Positions 34,267-41,369 of a stretch of 64,000 nt of DNA are shown here, piece after piece. Where the stretch lies: contig NZ_CP099397.1 in the NCBI RefSeq assembly GCF_021495345.1, forward strand, positions 3,596,001-3,660,000, given 5' to 3'. Position 1 is the stretch's first letter, and each line of letters begins with the position of its first letter. A model generated the notes under the pieces. The model had not been told where the DNA came from. It ran no database searches and saw only the letters and a list, made by a program, of their open reading frames with translations. The DNA is from Pseudomonas hydrolytica (GTDB lineage: Bacteria > Pseudomonadota > Gammaproteobacteria > Pseudomonadales > Pseudomonadaceae). Position numbers and translations under genes: made by a program.

Positions 34267-36241
34267 GGTTTTCCCCTTGTTGTTCGCACCAGTGCTGCCA
34301 GCCTTGGCGCAATTGCAGCAGGGCCGCCTCGGCAAGGCGCCGGTCGATGCTCGGCGGCGCAGCGCGCAGTGCCTGCAGCAGGTCGCTCAGCGCGTCGTCG
34401 AGCGCGGCGCTGCGCTGTGGTGCCGGCCCGAGCAGCAGCTGCCGGCGCAGATGCTCGAGAAACTGGGTCTCGGCCGCGCCCAGCGCGCGATCTCCCGCTG
34501 CCAGACAGGCGCGCAGATGCAGCAGCTCGTCGCCCAGGTCGAGGCTGGCGACGCCGTCATCCCAACGGCTGCGACTCTGGCTGGGCAGCACCGGATAGTG
34601 CCGGGCCAGCTGCAGGAGGCGATCGGCCATGCGGCCACCGAACCAGCTTTCGGCGCCGACCAGCGGCTGCCGCGTGAGCCGGGCCAGATCCTGCAGCGTC
34701 GCGCGCAGCAAGCGGCGGCCATGCCAGCGGGGATTGCGCAGGACCACCAGGTTGAATGCCAGCACCGCACAGCCGACGCCTATCAGCATGGCCAGGGACT
34801 CGTTGAGGAAGAAGGCGACGTCGTAGTGCATATCGTTCTGCGGGGCGCACAGCACGATGAAGTGCAGGCTGAACGAGGTGGCCGTCGCCCCCAGCGCCGG
34901 GCTGGCCATGCCCAGCGCGCCAAAGAAAAGCGGCACGCCAAGCGCCAGGCAGAGCATGGCGAAGCCGTTCAGCTGTGGCAGCAGGATCTGGCCGACGAAG
35001 AAGGCCACCGGCAACGCGTAGAAGATCCCGCGCATGAACAGCAGGCCGATCTGCGCGGCATTCTCGCGGCTGGCGAACAGGCTGCAGACCACGCAGGTCA
35101 GCAGCAGTGCACCGCTGGCAGCGGTCCAGCCGGTGGCCAGCCAGAACGCCGAGAGCGCGAGAAACGCCAGAGCGCTGCGCGCACCGTAGACCGCCGCCGT
35201 CTGCCAATCGCTGTGCCAGGACAAGGCCGGCGGCACCTCGCCGGTCACCTGACCGCGCTCCACCGCCGCCAGAGAATGACCGGCGGTATCCAGTCGCAGC
35301 ACCAGCAGCGCCAGGCGCTCCAGACAGAAGCGCTGCGCGGCGTCGAGCGCATCATCCTCCGCAGCCTCGCGCAGGCGAGAGGCCAATGCAGGCAACTGAT
35401 CGCGCTCTGTTGCCTGCAGCTGCGCTTGCACCTGCTCCAGCCAGGGCGCCAGGGCATGACTTTGCGCCTCGTTCAACTGCCGCCATTGCCGTGCCACGCC
35501 ACGTGCCAGACGCAGCAGGGTAAGCAGATCGCGGCTCAGACCACGCAATGCACGGGCGCGCTGGCGGCCGCGGCTGCCTTCGAACCAGGCATGCTCGCGC
35601 TGGGCATCCACCGCGACGATACGGCCCAGCACCTCCAGCAGCCCCTGACGCGCCGATGCCTGGCCGGCCAGCGCCGCAGCGGCCGCCCCTACCCCCGCCT
35701 GCCAGGCACTACGTGCCTGCTGCACCAACTGCCGCTCGACCCGCTGCGGCCAGAGGATGGCACTGACTGCCGTGGCGCAAATAATGCCCAGGCAGATCTC
35801 CGTGCAACGCGCCACCGCCTGATCGAAAACCGTCAGCGGCGCATCGATGGCCGGCAGACCGATGATCGCCACGGTATAACCGGCCAGTACGAAGGAATAG
35901 CTCCAGGCGCTGCGCAGCATGGTCGAGGCGGCGGTACACAGGGCGAGCCAGGCCGCCAGGGCAAGCAGGAACAACCAGGGCGCCTGAGCGAACAGGGCCA
36001 TCATCAACACCGCCATGCAGGTGCCCACCAGCGTTCCCAGCAGACGTGCCAGGCCCTTCTGCACCACCATGCCGGACAGCGGCTGAGCCACGATGAAGGC
36101 CGTCATCAGCGCCCACTGCGGTTGCTGCAGACCGAAGCGAAAGGCGAGCCAAAGCGCCAGACCACCGCCCAGCAGGGTCTTGATGGCAAATTGTGCGGCC
36201 TGCGCACTGGGGGCCAGGAAGAGCAGCAAGGTATTGCGCAT
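34253..36241 (-). CDS. FUSC/AaeB-type aromatic compound efflux pump subunit
   Basis: The 662-residue protein has two blocks of about five to six membrane segments, at residues 15-170 and 360-500, each followed by a helical cytoplasmic domain. The conserved 'FGLQQPQWALMTAFIVAQPLSGMV' and 'ARLLGTLVGTCMAVLMMALF' identify the FUSC superfamily. AaeB-like members export hydroxylated aromatic acids by proton motive force. It heads the operon with DUF1656 and HlyD. No LysR-type AaeR regulator is next to it, so the inducer is unknown. Confidence 0.9.
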   Translation of the reverse strand: MRNTLLLFLAPSAQAAQFAIKTLLGGGLALWLAFRFGLQQPQWALMTAFIVAQPLSGMVVQKGLARLLGTLVGTCMAVLMMALFAQAPWLFLLALAAWLALCTAASTMLRSAWSYSFVLAGYTVAIIGLPAIDAPLTVFDQAVARCTEICLGIICATAVSAILWPQRVERQLVQQARSAWQAGVGAAAAALAGQASARQGLLEVLGRIVAVDAQREHAWFEGSRGRQRARALRGLSRDLLTLLRLARGVARQWRQLNEAQSHALAPWLEQVQAQLQATERDQLPALASRLREAAEDDALDAAQRFCLERLALLVLRLDTAGHSLAAVERGQVTGEVPPALSWHSDWQTAAVYGARSALAFLALSAFWLATGWTAASGALLLTCVVCSLFASRENAAQIGLLFMRGIFYALPVAFFVGQILLPQLNGFAMLCLALGVPLFFGALGMASPALGATATSFSLHFIVLCAPQNDMHYDVAFFLNESLAMLIGVGCAVLAFNLVVLRNPRWHGRRLLRATLQDLARLTRQPLVGAESWFGGRMADRLLQLARHYPVLPSQSRSRWDDGVASLDLGDELLHLRACLAAGDRALGAAETQFLEHLRRQLLLGPAPQRSAALDDALSDLLQALRAAPPSIDRRLAEAALLQLRQGWQHWCEQQGENHGVA

Positions 36242-36403
36242 GAAAATGCAGCTTTATGGTTCAGATGGAAAGCGTAGACGAGCGGATGACCGGCCTACAG
36301 ACCAACCTAATTATTAGGTAGCTACCAATATTAATGGAATTCCATCTTTTCTGCACGGCTTTGCTGAAAGCCAAGCCGGACCTCAACCGCGGAAACAAAA
36401 AAA

Positions 36404-36421
36404 GGGCGACCGAAGTCGCCC
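36404..36421 (-). terminator. Intrinsic terminator of the ccoM-like gene
   Basis: A 7-bp stem GGGCGAC/GTCGCCC with a CGAA loop is followed on the minus strand by TTTTTTT. It lies 34 bases past the ccoM-like stop. Confidence 0.88.
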
Positions 36422-36454
36422 AAATTGCCTTGCGTGCCCTGTGAGCTGGAAGGA

Positions 36455-36571
36455 TCAGCTCTGCTTGCGCTTGTGCGCATCCTTCCAGATGAAGTAACCA
36501 ACGCCCCCACAAAAGGCGATCATCAGAAGTACGGTGCCGACTCCGGCGAGAACCACTGTATCGACGAACAT
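36455..36571 (-). CDS. ccoM: CcoM-like small subunit of cbb3 cytochrome oxidase
   Basis: This 38-residue protein starts MFVDTVVLAGVGTVLLMIAF and continues through 'GYFIWKDAHKRKQS', giving one membrane helix and a short basic cytoplasmic tail. It looks like CcoM, the single-helix subunit first seen in the P. stutzeri cbb3 oxidase structure, which helps stability or assembly. An AGGAGG site lies 6 bases before the ATG, and a strong terminator follows, so it is an independent small gene. Two Anr/FNR-type boxes upstream fit control by low oxygen, as for cbb3 oxidase genes. The family call is from memory and needs alignment. Confidence 0.78.
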   Translation of the reverse strand: MFVDTVVLAGVGTVLLMIAFCGGVGYFIWKDAHKRKQS

Positions 36572-36637
36572 GGCTGCCTCCTGTTGTGCCTGTCTGTCTG
36601 GGATGGCTTCACGTTAGCAGCGCCGGGGGCGGGAAAA

Positions 36638-36702
36638 TTGACCTGGATCAATCGCGGCGGAGCAGCCGGGATCGATGCGCCGGGAATACTGACGCAGGTC
36701 AA
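36638..36702 (-). promoter_or_regulatory. Two Anr/FNR-type boxes upstream of ccoM
   Basis: TTGAC-CTGG-ATCAA at 36638-36651 matches the Anr/FNR consensus TTGAT-N4-ATCAA at nine of ten positions and lies about 70 bases before the ccoM ATG. A weaker copy (CTGAC-GCAG-GTCAA) is at 36689-36702. Confidence 0.72.
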
Positions 36703-36772
36703 GAAAACGGGAGGGTACGACGGCAGCGGACGCGGCCAAGCGGCCGCCAGGGGCGGAACTCAGGAGGGAGAA

Positions 36773-36934
36773 TCAGCGCTTCTTCGGTTTGTTCTTCGAC
36801 TTCTTCTTGGCCTTGCCCAGCGGCAGCACCTGCTCGAACGCCTGGCGCATCTCGTTGAGGCGCTTGTCGTTGAGGTCGTGGATACGCTTGTCGCGCTCGG
36901 CGGCGAAATCGACCAGCTTGTCGTCATTGCTCAT
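36773..36934 (-). CDS. Small conserved basic-tailed protein
   Basis: The 53-residue product begins MSNDDKLVDFAAERDKRIHD, continues as a charged amphipathic helix ('LNEMRQAFEQVLPLG') and ends in a lysine-rich tail 'KAKKKSKNKPKKR'. Its start overlaps the stop of the AlkB-like gene by ATGA, so the two are translationally coupled. No function is known to me. The basic tail suggests nucleic acid or ribosome contact, which would fit a repair partner, but that is speculation. Confidence 0.72.
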   Translation of the reverse strand: MSNDDKLVDFAAERDKRIHDLNDKRLNEMRQAFEQVLPLGKAKKKSKNKPKKR

Positions 36935-37530
36935 AGCGGAAACCGGATCAGGCGAAAGGTCAGGTTCAGGCGCGGCGCACAGGCTTGGCGCGTCTTCGCC
37001 ACTTGATGTTGCCAATGATGCTGGGTCGGCCCGCGCATGACCAGTAGCGAGGCGTGCTGCAGCGTCAGCGAATGCTCGATGCGCGTGCTGCCAACGCGGC
37101 GCAGGTCGAAGCGCCGGCTGCCGCCCAGGTTCAGCGAGGCGATCAGCGGGTTGCGCCCCAGCTCGGGTTCGGCATCGCTGTGCCAGCCCATGGAGTCCTG
37201 GCCGTCGCGGTAATAGTTGAGCAATACGGCATTGAGCGGTTGACCGACCTCTTTCGCGACCCGTTGACGAATCTCGTCGAGCAGCGGCGTCCAAGGCAAC
37301 GGCTCATGCAGCTTGCCGGAGTAGCGATAGCGCGCCTCCGGCTCGCCATACCAAGCAGTCAGACGCGGCGTGCGGTGATAACGGCCATGGATGAACAGCT
37401 CCGGCTGCTGCCAGGGCGTCTGCTCGACCAGGGCTTGCAGCCAGCTGTCGGCAAGTGCGGCGTCGACCCAGCCGGGTAGATAGTCCAGCTCGGCATCGGC
37501 AAGTGCGGGCAAGGGGTCGGCGAACAGCAT
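36931..37530 (-). CDS. AlkB-like 2-oxoglutarate/Fe(II) dioxygenase
   Basis: The 199-residue enzyme has the facial triad His117-x-Asp119 ('GWHSDAEPELG') and His175 ('HHWQHQV'). The 2-oxoglutarate-binding arginines are Arg187 and Arg193 in 'PRLNLTFRLI'. The substrate lid 'HRTPRLTAWYG' and the motif 'LLNYYRDGQDSMGWH' place it with ALKBH2/3-like AlkB proteins, which remove methyl groups from DNA or RNA bases. It is syntenic with the AlkB-like gene near P. aeruginosa rapA. A tiny coupled gene follows. Confidence 0.92.
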   Translation of the reverse strand: MLFADPLPALADAELDYLPGWVDAALADSWLQALVEQTPWQQPELFIHGRYHRTPRLTAWYGEPEARYRYSGKLHEPLPWTPLLDEIRQRVAKEVGQPLNAVLLNYYRDGQDSMGWHSDAEPELGRNPLIASLNLGGSRRFDLRRVGSTRIEHSLTLQHASLLVMRGPTQHHWQHQVAKTRQACAPRLNLTFRLIRFPL

Positions 37531-37566
37531 CGTGAGGTCTATGAAGAAGAGGATGAAATCAGTGTC

Positions 37567-37860
37567 TCAGACTTCCACATCCACCCAAAGTCCCTTTCGT
37601 GGCAGATCGCCCAGCGCCTGTTCCACCTCTTCCGGCTCGGCTTCGGCCAGCTGCTCGGGGGTGTAGCCACGGCGCTGCCGCCGACGCTGTTCATCGCGCA
37701 GCAGCTCTTCGGTTTCCTGCGGATGGCGCTTGTCCAGGCTCAGCGCACTTTCCTTGGCGCTGCCCTCGGCCGGGGTCACCGGAGGAATCTCGGGCTTGGG
37801 CTTGATCACGTCCTGCGAGGCAGTGACCGGCACCAGGCTGTGGGGGATAGGCGGTAGCAC
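37567..37860 (-). CDS. Conserved hypothetical protein (Pseudomonas-type)
   Basis: The 97-residue protein begins 'MLPPIPHSLVPVTASQDVIK'. A proline-rich segment ('PKPEIPPVTPAEG') follows, then a highly charged helix ('HPQETEELLRDEQRRRQRRG') and an acidic tail. It looks disordered apart from the central helix and has no membrane segment. It stands between the AlkB-like gene and the mobile island, in the place of a conserved hypothetical neighbour of rapA. Its promoter region is shared with the original rapA promoter, now cut off by the island. Confidence 0.75.
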   Translation of the reverse strand: MLPPIPHSLVPVTASQDVIKPKPEIPPVTPAEGSAKESALSLDKRHPQETEELLRDEQRRRQRRGYTPEQLAEAEPEEVEQALGDLPRKGLWVDVEV

Positions 37861-38027
37861 GTTTCAGCACCTCCTTTGGTCGGGTTGTCGGCCCCGTCAT
37901 CCGCGACTTTAACAGCCTGTTAGCCGGTGCTCGCTACACTTTCGACTAAGCCGAACGGCAATAGTGCCACGACCGCTTTGGCCGCGGCGCCGCATCCGTT
38001 ACCATAGCCGGCTTTTTCACGCGGGAG

Positions 38028-38035
38028 ACAGGCAT
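38028..38035. other. Left attachment site (attL core)
   Basis: ACAGGCAT here follows GGGAG, which looks like a ribosome site followed by a truncated start codon (AT without G). The same 8 bases recur at the right end, where they complete the rapA ATG. This is what an integration inside the rapA start region would leave. Confidence 0.7.
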
Positions 38036-38078
38036 TAATCGGCAATGTGATAATGGGCCTCCTTGATTGGAGTTAGCC

Positions 38079-39662
38079 ATGCCGAACGCCATCCCCTACG
38101 TCAGATTCAGCAGCGCCAAACAGCAACACGGTTCGAGCCTTGTACGTCAGAACGAAGCTATTGGCCAATGGCTCCTAGCCAATCCAGGCTACACCCTTAG
38201 CGGCCTGCGATTCGAAGATTTGGGCAAGTCTGGCTACTCCGGCCAACACCTCGAAAACGGATTCGGCAAGCTGTTGGCTGCTATCGAGGCTGGCGCTATC
38301 AAAGCCGGCGACGTTGTGCTGGTTGAAGCAATCGACCGAACAGGCCGGCTGGAGCCGCTAGAGATGCTGACGCAGCTGACCAAAATCGTCCGAGCAAACG
38401 TCTCCGTGGTCACTCTCGACGACGGTGCGGTTTACGACCGCGCCTCAGCCAACAACGACAGGCTGTTTCTTCTAGTCGCCAAGGTGCAGCAGGCCCACCA
38501 ATATTCGGACGCCCTCTCCCGCCGCATTAGGGCTAGCTACAAAGACCGCCGAACCAAAGCCGCAGCAGGCGAGCGCGTGAAACGTTCAACCCCTGTATGG
38601 CTGGATAAAGAAGGAAATCTGATTCCCGAACTGGTGCCGATCATCGTGTCAGCCTTCGAGGACTATGCAGCCGGCTTGGGCGAGCGCCGAATCTATCTTC
38701 GGATCAAGGACAAGCACCCAGCCCTTGCCAAGATGAACCCCAGCACGGTCAAGCGGTGGCTCACCAACACCACGGCCATCGGGTATTGGGGCGACATTCC
38801 AGACGCTCACCCGCCAGTCGTATCTAAAGAATTGTTCTACCGCGTGCAACGGGCAATCGGGAACAGAGGCCGCAAGAAGGCAGCCCCCACCCAACACCTA
38901 CTCACAGGTTTGGTACGGTGTGGAGCCTGCGGGACGAACTTCATTTACAAGGCCCTCAGCCATTCACCACACGTCATGGCCTGTGGTAAGCGTGCACGAT
39001 TGGGCAATTCTGGCTGTACCAACAGAACGAATTGGCCTGTTTCCGTCTTGGAGTACATCCGGTCAACGACCTACGCCAGTGCCGTTCAACGTGCTTTAGC
39101 CCATAGCCAGACGACAGCGGATGACAAACGCCGAATTGAGCTGGAAGGCGATATTGAAGCCATCGGCCGCACTATCACTCGCCTTGTGACACTCCTGGCA
39201 CAGCATGAAATCCCGGAAGTGCAGCAGCAGTTAGACGCGGCAGTAGAGCGCCGAAGAGTCTTGGAAACCCAGTTGGCAGCGGTGGTCAGCACCCCCGCTC
39301 AGATCGACTTCGACAGCACAATGGATTGGAGCGAGGACCAGCTAGACGACGACCCTATGAAGCTCAATGCCATGCTTCAGAGCGCCGATTATGCGCTGGT
39401 GTGTGACGGTAGAACGCTAACCACAGCTGACAGTTTCTACGAGCGTCCCGGCCCCCACGTATTCGAATATCTCGGCCATGACCGGAAACAGAATGCCTAC
39501 AGCCTCAAGCACAACGGAGAACAGCTCTATCTGGCACTACCCGATCCAGAACGAGAGGCGGAAGAACTCGCAGCCCTGGAGAAGGCACCAACCCGCACCA
39601 TTACCTACCGCAACGGCCAGTTGATAGACGATGCCACCGGAGAGAATGTAGAGGAACTGTGA
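38079..39662 (+). CDS. Large serine recombinase (integrase of the island)
   Basis: The 527-residue enzyme has an N-terminal resolvase domain ('PYVRFSSAKQQHGSSLVRQ') with nucleophile Ser11 and the motif 'LVEAIDRTGRLEPLEML'. The recombinase domain follows ('GLGERRIYLRIKDKHP', 'VKRWLTNTTAIGYWGD'). A zinc ribbon ('LVRCGACGTNFIYK' with later Cys in 'MACGKRARLGNSGC') and a coiled-coil region complete the layout of phage-type large serine integrases. It starts at an ATG 6 bases after TTGGAG. It lies 43 bases from the left junction and may be read from the displaced rapA promoter. Confidence 0.93.
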   Translation: MPNAIPYVRFSSAKQQHGSSLVRQNEAIGQWLLANPGYTLSGLRFEDLGKSGYSGQHLENGFGKLLAAIEAGAIKAGDVVLVEAIDRTGRLEPLEMLTQLTKIVRANVSVVTLDDGAVYDRASANNDRLFLLVAKVQQAHQYSDALSRRIRASYKDRRTKAAAGERVKRSTPVWLDKEGNLIPELVPIIVSAFEDYAAGLGERRIYLRIKDKHPALAKMNPSTVKRWLTNTTAIGYWGDIPDAHPPVVSKELFYRVQRAIGNRGRKKAAPTQHLLTGLVRCGACGTNFIYKALSHSPHVMACGKRARLGNSGCTNRTNWPVSVLEYIRSTTYASAVQRALAHSQTTADDKRRIELEGDIEAIGRTITRLVTLLAQHEIPEVQQQLDAAVERRRVLETQLAAVVSTPAQIDFDSTMDWSEDQLDDDPMKLNAMLQSADYALVCDGRTLTTADSFYERPGPHVFEYLGHDRKQNAYSLKHNGEQLYLALPDPEREAEELAALEKAPTRTITYRNGQLIDDATGENVEEL

Positions 39663-39673
39663 ACAGCAATAAA

Positions 39674-39698
39674 AAGCCCCGCTGTAGTTGTGGGGCTT
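39674..39698 (+). terminator. Terminator of the recombinase gene
   Basis: A 7-bp stem AAGCCCC/GGGGCTT with an 11-base loop begins 12 bases after the stop; the downstream side is T/A-rich (AGTTATATT). Confidence 0.75.
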
Positions 39699-39756
39699 AG
39701 TTATATTCCGGCAGCTGAAAATATTGGAAAAAGTTCTTGACTTTCCGAAATAAAGC

Positions 39757-39784
39757 TTGACACCACAGATATCTATGGTAATAT
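39757..39784 (+). promoter_or_regulatory. Sigma-70 promoter with internal palindromic operator
   Basis: A consensus TTGACA (39757-39762) and TAATAT (39779-39784) are 16 bases apart. The spacer is occupied by an 18-bp near-perfect palindrome, ACCACAGATATCTATGGT (39762-39779). This is a typical repressor site. Rightward transcription would enter the zinc-motif/tape-measure operon through a leader of about 370 bases. Confidence 0.68.
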
Positions 39785-40155
39785 ATAAATGTGGAAGTGG
39801 TTTTGTTCTCGCAATGAGAAACAGCAACTTTCTTCGCCACCTCCCCTCCTAGCAAAATTCCAGATTTCCAATCGACAGTACCGGACTCGTCCTCTCGGTA
39901 GCTTGGGAGAGCCATGCGCCATGCATGCTGTTGAACATGGCACCTAATTACCTTGTTCGGGGTTACAGCTCGGCTCTTGTTGGGCGCGTTACTGCACAGC
40001 GCCGACACTGACTACTGCGAATGGGCAGCATGAGTCGGCTGTAACTCCAACTTATAAACACCTCCTCCTCCTGTGTGTTTGCATCGGGCACTTCTGTGCC
40101 CTTTGTTTTCAATCTCACTATTTCCGAAATTCACGATATCAATCGAGGTAAAACT
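39785..40155 (+). other. Long leader before the island operon
   Basis: No full gene is supported in these 370 bases. A short frame from the ATG near 39937 would encode about 24 residues and could be a leader peptide, without proof. The right end has CCTCCTCCTCC, which pairs with Shine-Dalgarno-like purine runs and may mask a ribosome site. Confidence 0.4.
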
Positions 40156-40485
40156 ATGTCTATAGAAATTTCATGCCCTGTTTGTGGCACACACTTTGTA
40201 CCACGTAACGTCCGCCATAAGCGTTGCTCCCCTAACTGCAACTTACGGGCATTCCGTGCCAAACGCGCTAAAGAAGCTCCGAAGCGAGAACGCCAGATGA
40301 CTGAGATGCAACTTGCAATCGCCCAGCTTAGAGCTCAGTGGGCCGAAGTTAAACGTCAGTGGTCAAGCGTGAAAACGATCCTACAAGAAACCCCACTTAA
40401 CTACACCCAACACTACCCGAACGATGAACGCGCCCCAGTTCTCGACGCTCTACTACAACAACTGACACAGGAGACAAACCAATGA
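40156..40485 (+). CDS. Small zinc-motif protein 1
   Basis: The 109-residue protein starts MSIEISCPVCGTHFVPRNVR. It has a Cys4 cluster: Cys7, Cys10, Cys24 and Cys28, in the order C-x2-C-x13-C-x3-C, followed by 'LRAFRAKRAKEAPKRER'. The pattern is like a small treble-clef or zinc-ribbon that binds nucleic acid or protein. The rest is helical and charged. It is the first gene of the island operon and its stop overlaps the next start (ATGA). Three further genes downstream carry the same kind of motif. The function is unknown. Confidence 0.7.
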   Translation: MSIEISCPVCGTHFVPRNVRHKRCSPNCNLRAFRAKRAKEAPKRERQMTEMQLAIAQLRAQWAEVKRQWSSVKTILQETPLNYTQHYPNDERAPVLDALLQQLTQETNQ

Positions 40486-40988
40486 GCAAGCATCTTATAA
40501 CTCACGTTTACGATCAAGCCACAGTCGATAAGTTGATTGAAAATCGACTGTCCTTTTATGCCGTAGATACCCCAGAGGATTCGCACCGCGCCGGCCGTTC
40601 TGCTTATGGAGCATTGGAGTATGTACAAGCAGATAGCCCGCTTCAATTGCTGCTGACTTTTCAAGAAAAGCTTGAACAGGGTTACACGCTCAATAAGCGG
40701 TTACCCGTTACAGTAATGCAGACTGGGGGTTACGGTACATTCTCTTGTTATATGGCTAAACCCGCTGAAGCTCAGGCACGCGACTTTCAAGCTATCAAAG
40801 CAGAAGTGACCGACTCCTATAACGAGCAACGTCGTCAAGCCTTTGAAGCCCACAGAGCCACTATCGTTGCCGAGTCGCTAGAGAGGGCTCGACGTGCGGA
40901 AGCAAAGAAGGCGGCCGAAGCTGAAGCGAAGTTGATTGCAAAGTTAGAGCGTGAAGCTACCGAGGCACTCGGCGGAGAGTTTGCTTGA
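40482..40988 (+). CDS. Hypothetical protein of the island operon
   Basis: The 168-residue protein has an N-terminal globular part ('HVYDQATVDKLIENRLSFYAV') and 'GYTLNKRLPVTVMQTGGYGTF'. A long basic-acidic helix follows ('EAHRATIVAESLERARRAEAKKAAEAEAKLIAKLE') that should form a coiled coil. There is no zinc cluster, membrane segment or recognised domain. It overlaps both neighbours by 4 and 1 bases, so it is part of a tightly coupled operon. The coiled-coil tail suggests an oligomer or scaffold, but nothing more can be said. Confidence 0.65.
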   Translation: MSKHLITHVYDQATVDKLIENRLSFYAVDTPEDSHRAGRSAYGALEYVQADSPLQLLLTFQEKLEQGYTLNKRLPVTVMQTGGYGTFSCYMAKPAEAQARDFQAIKAEVTDSYNEQRRQAFEAHRATIVAESLERARRAEAKKAAEAEAKLIAKLEREATEALGGEFA

Positions 40989-41176
40989 TGATTACGAATA
41001 AACGTCTTCGTTGTCTTGGCGAAAACCAGTATCTCCACCGCGTACCGATTCAAAGCTGGCACGCTCCAGAGCCGGAAGCAAACGAACGAGAATGTTTGAA
41101 CTGTTCGAACCCACATAAAACCGGCACTGAGTTTTGCAGCTATTGGTGCCGAGTAGATTACAAAGCCGCTGCATAA
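40988..41176 (+). CDS. Small zinc-motif protein 2
   Basis: The 62-residue protein ends in 'ECLNCSNPHKTGTEFCSYWCRVDYKAAA', with Cys36, Cys39, Cys50 and Cys54 (C-x2-C-x10-C-x3-C). It thus carries almost the same cluster as its neighbours, here at the C-terminus. The N-terminal half is 'RCLGENQYLHRVPIQSWHAP'. The ATG overlaps the previous stop (TGATG). The ribosome site is weak, in keeping with translational coupling. Function unknown. Confidence 0.65.
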   Translation: MITNKRLRCLGENQYLHRVPIQSWHAPEPEANERECLNCSNPHKTGTEFCSYWCRVDYKAAA

Positions 41177-41201
41177 GCGACCAACCTCAGAGGATAAAGA
41201 T

Positions 41202-41369
41202 ATGAAAGTTTGCACTTGCCGAAACTGCGGTCATGTCTTCACCGCAACCAAGATTTACCCGTTCTGCTCGGGTGCTTGCCGTCGCGCTTACACATTAATC
41301 AATCCAAAACCAACAGTGAACCTAGAAGGAACTGCCAATGTCCACCGAACACAAAACAAAGCCGTGTAA
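41202..41369 (+). CDS. Small zinc-motif protein 3
   Basis: This 55-residue gene is short and easily missed. It starts MKVCTCRNCGHVFTATKIYP and continues FCSGACRRAYTLINP, with Cys6, Cys9, Cys22 and Cys26 (C-x2-C-x12-C-x3-C). 'GATAAAG' lies upstream of its ATG with AGAGGA nearby. Its 3' end overlaps the next gene by 32 bases in another frame. The motif is nearly the same as in the genes at 40156, 40988 and 41338, so duplication of one module is likely. Confidence 0.7.
   Translation: MKVCTCRNCGHVFTATKIYPFCSGACRRAYTLINPKPTVNLEGTANVHRTQNKAV

Noticed and set aside
39697..40008. Minus-strand open frame of about 100 codons in the island leader
   Set aside because: It overlaps the recombinase terminator and the promoter/operator, has no ribosome site and no recognisable sequence.
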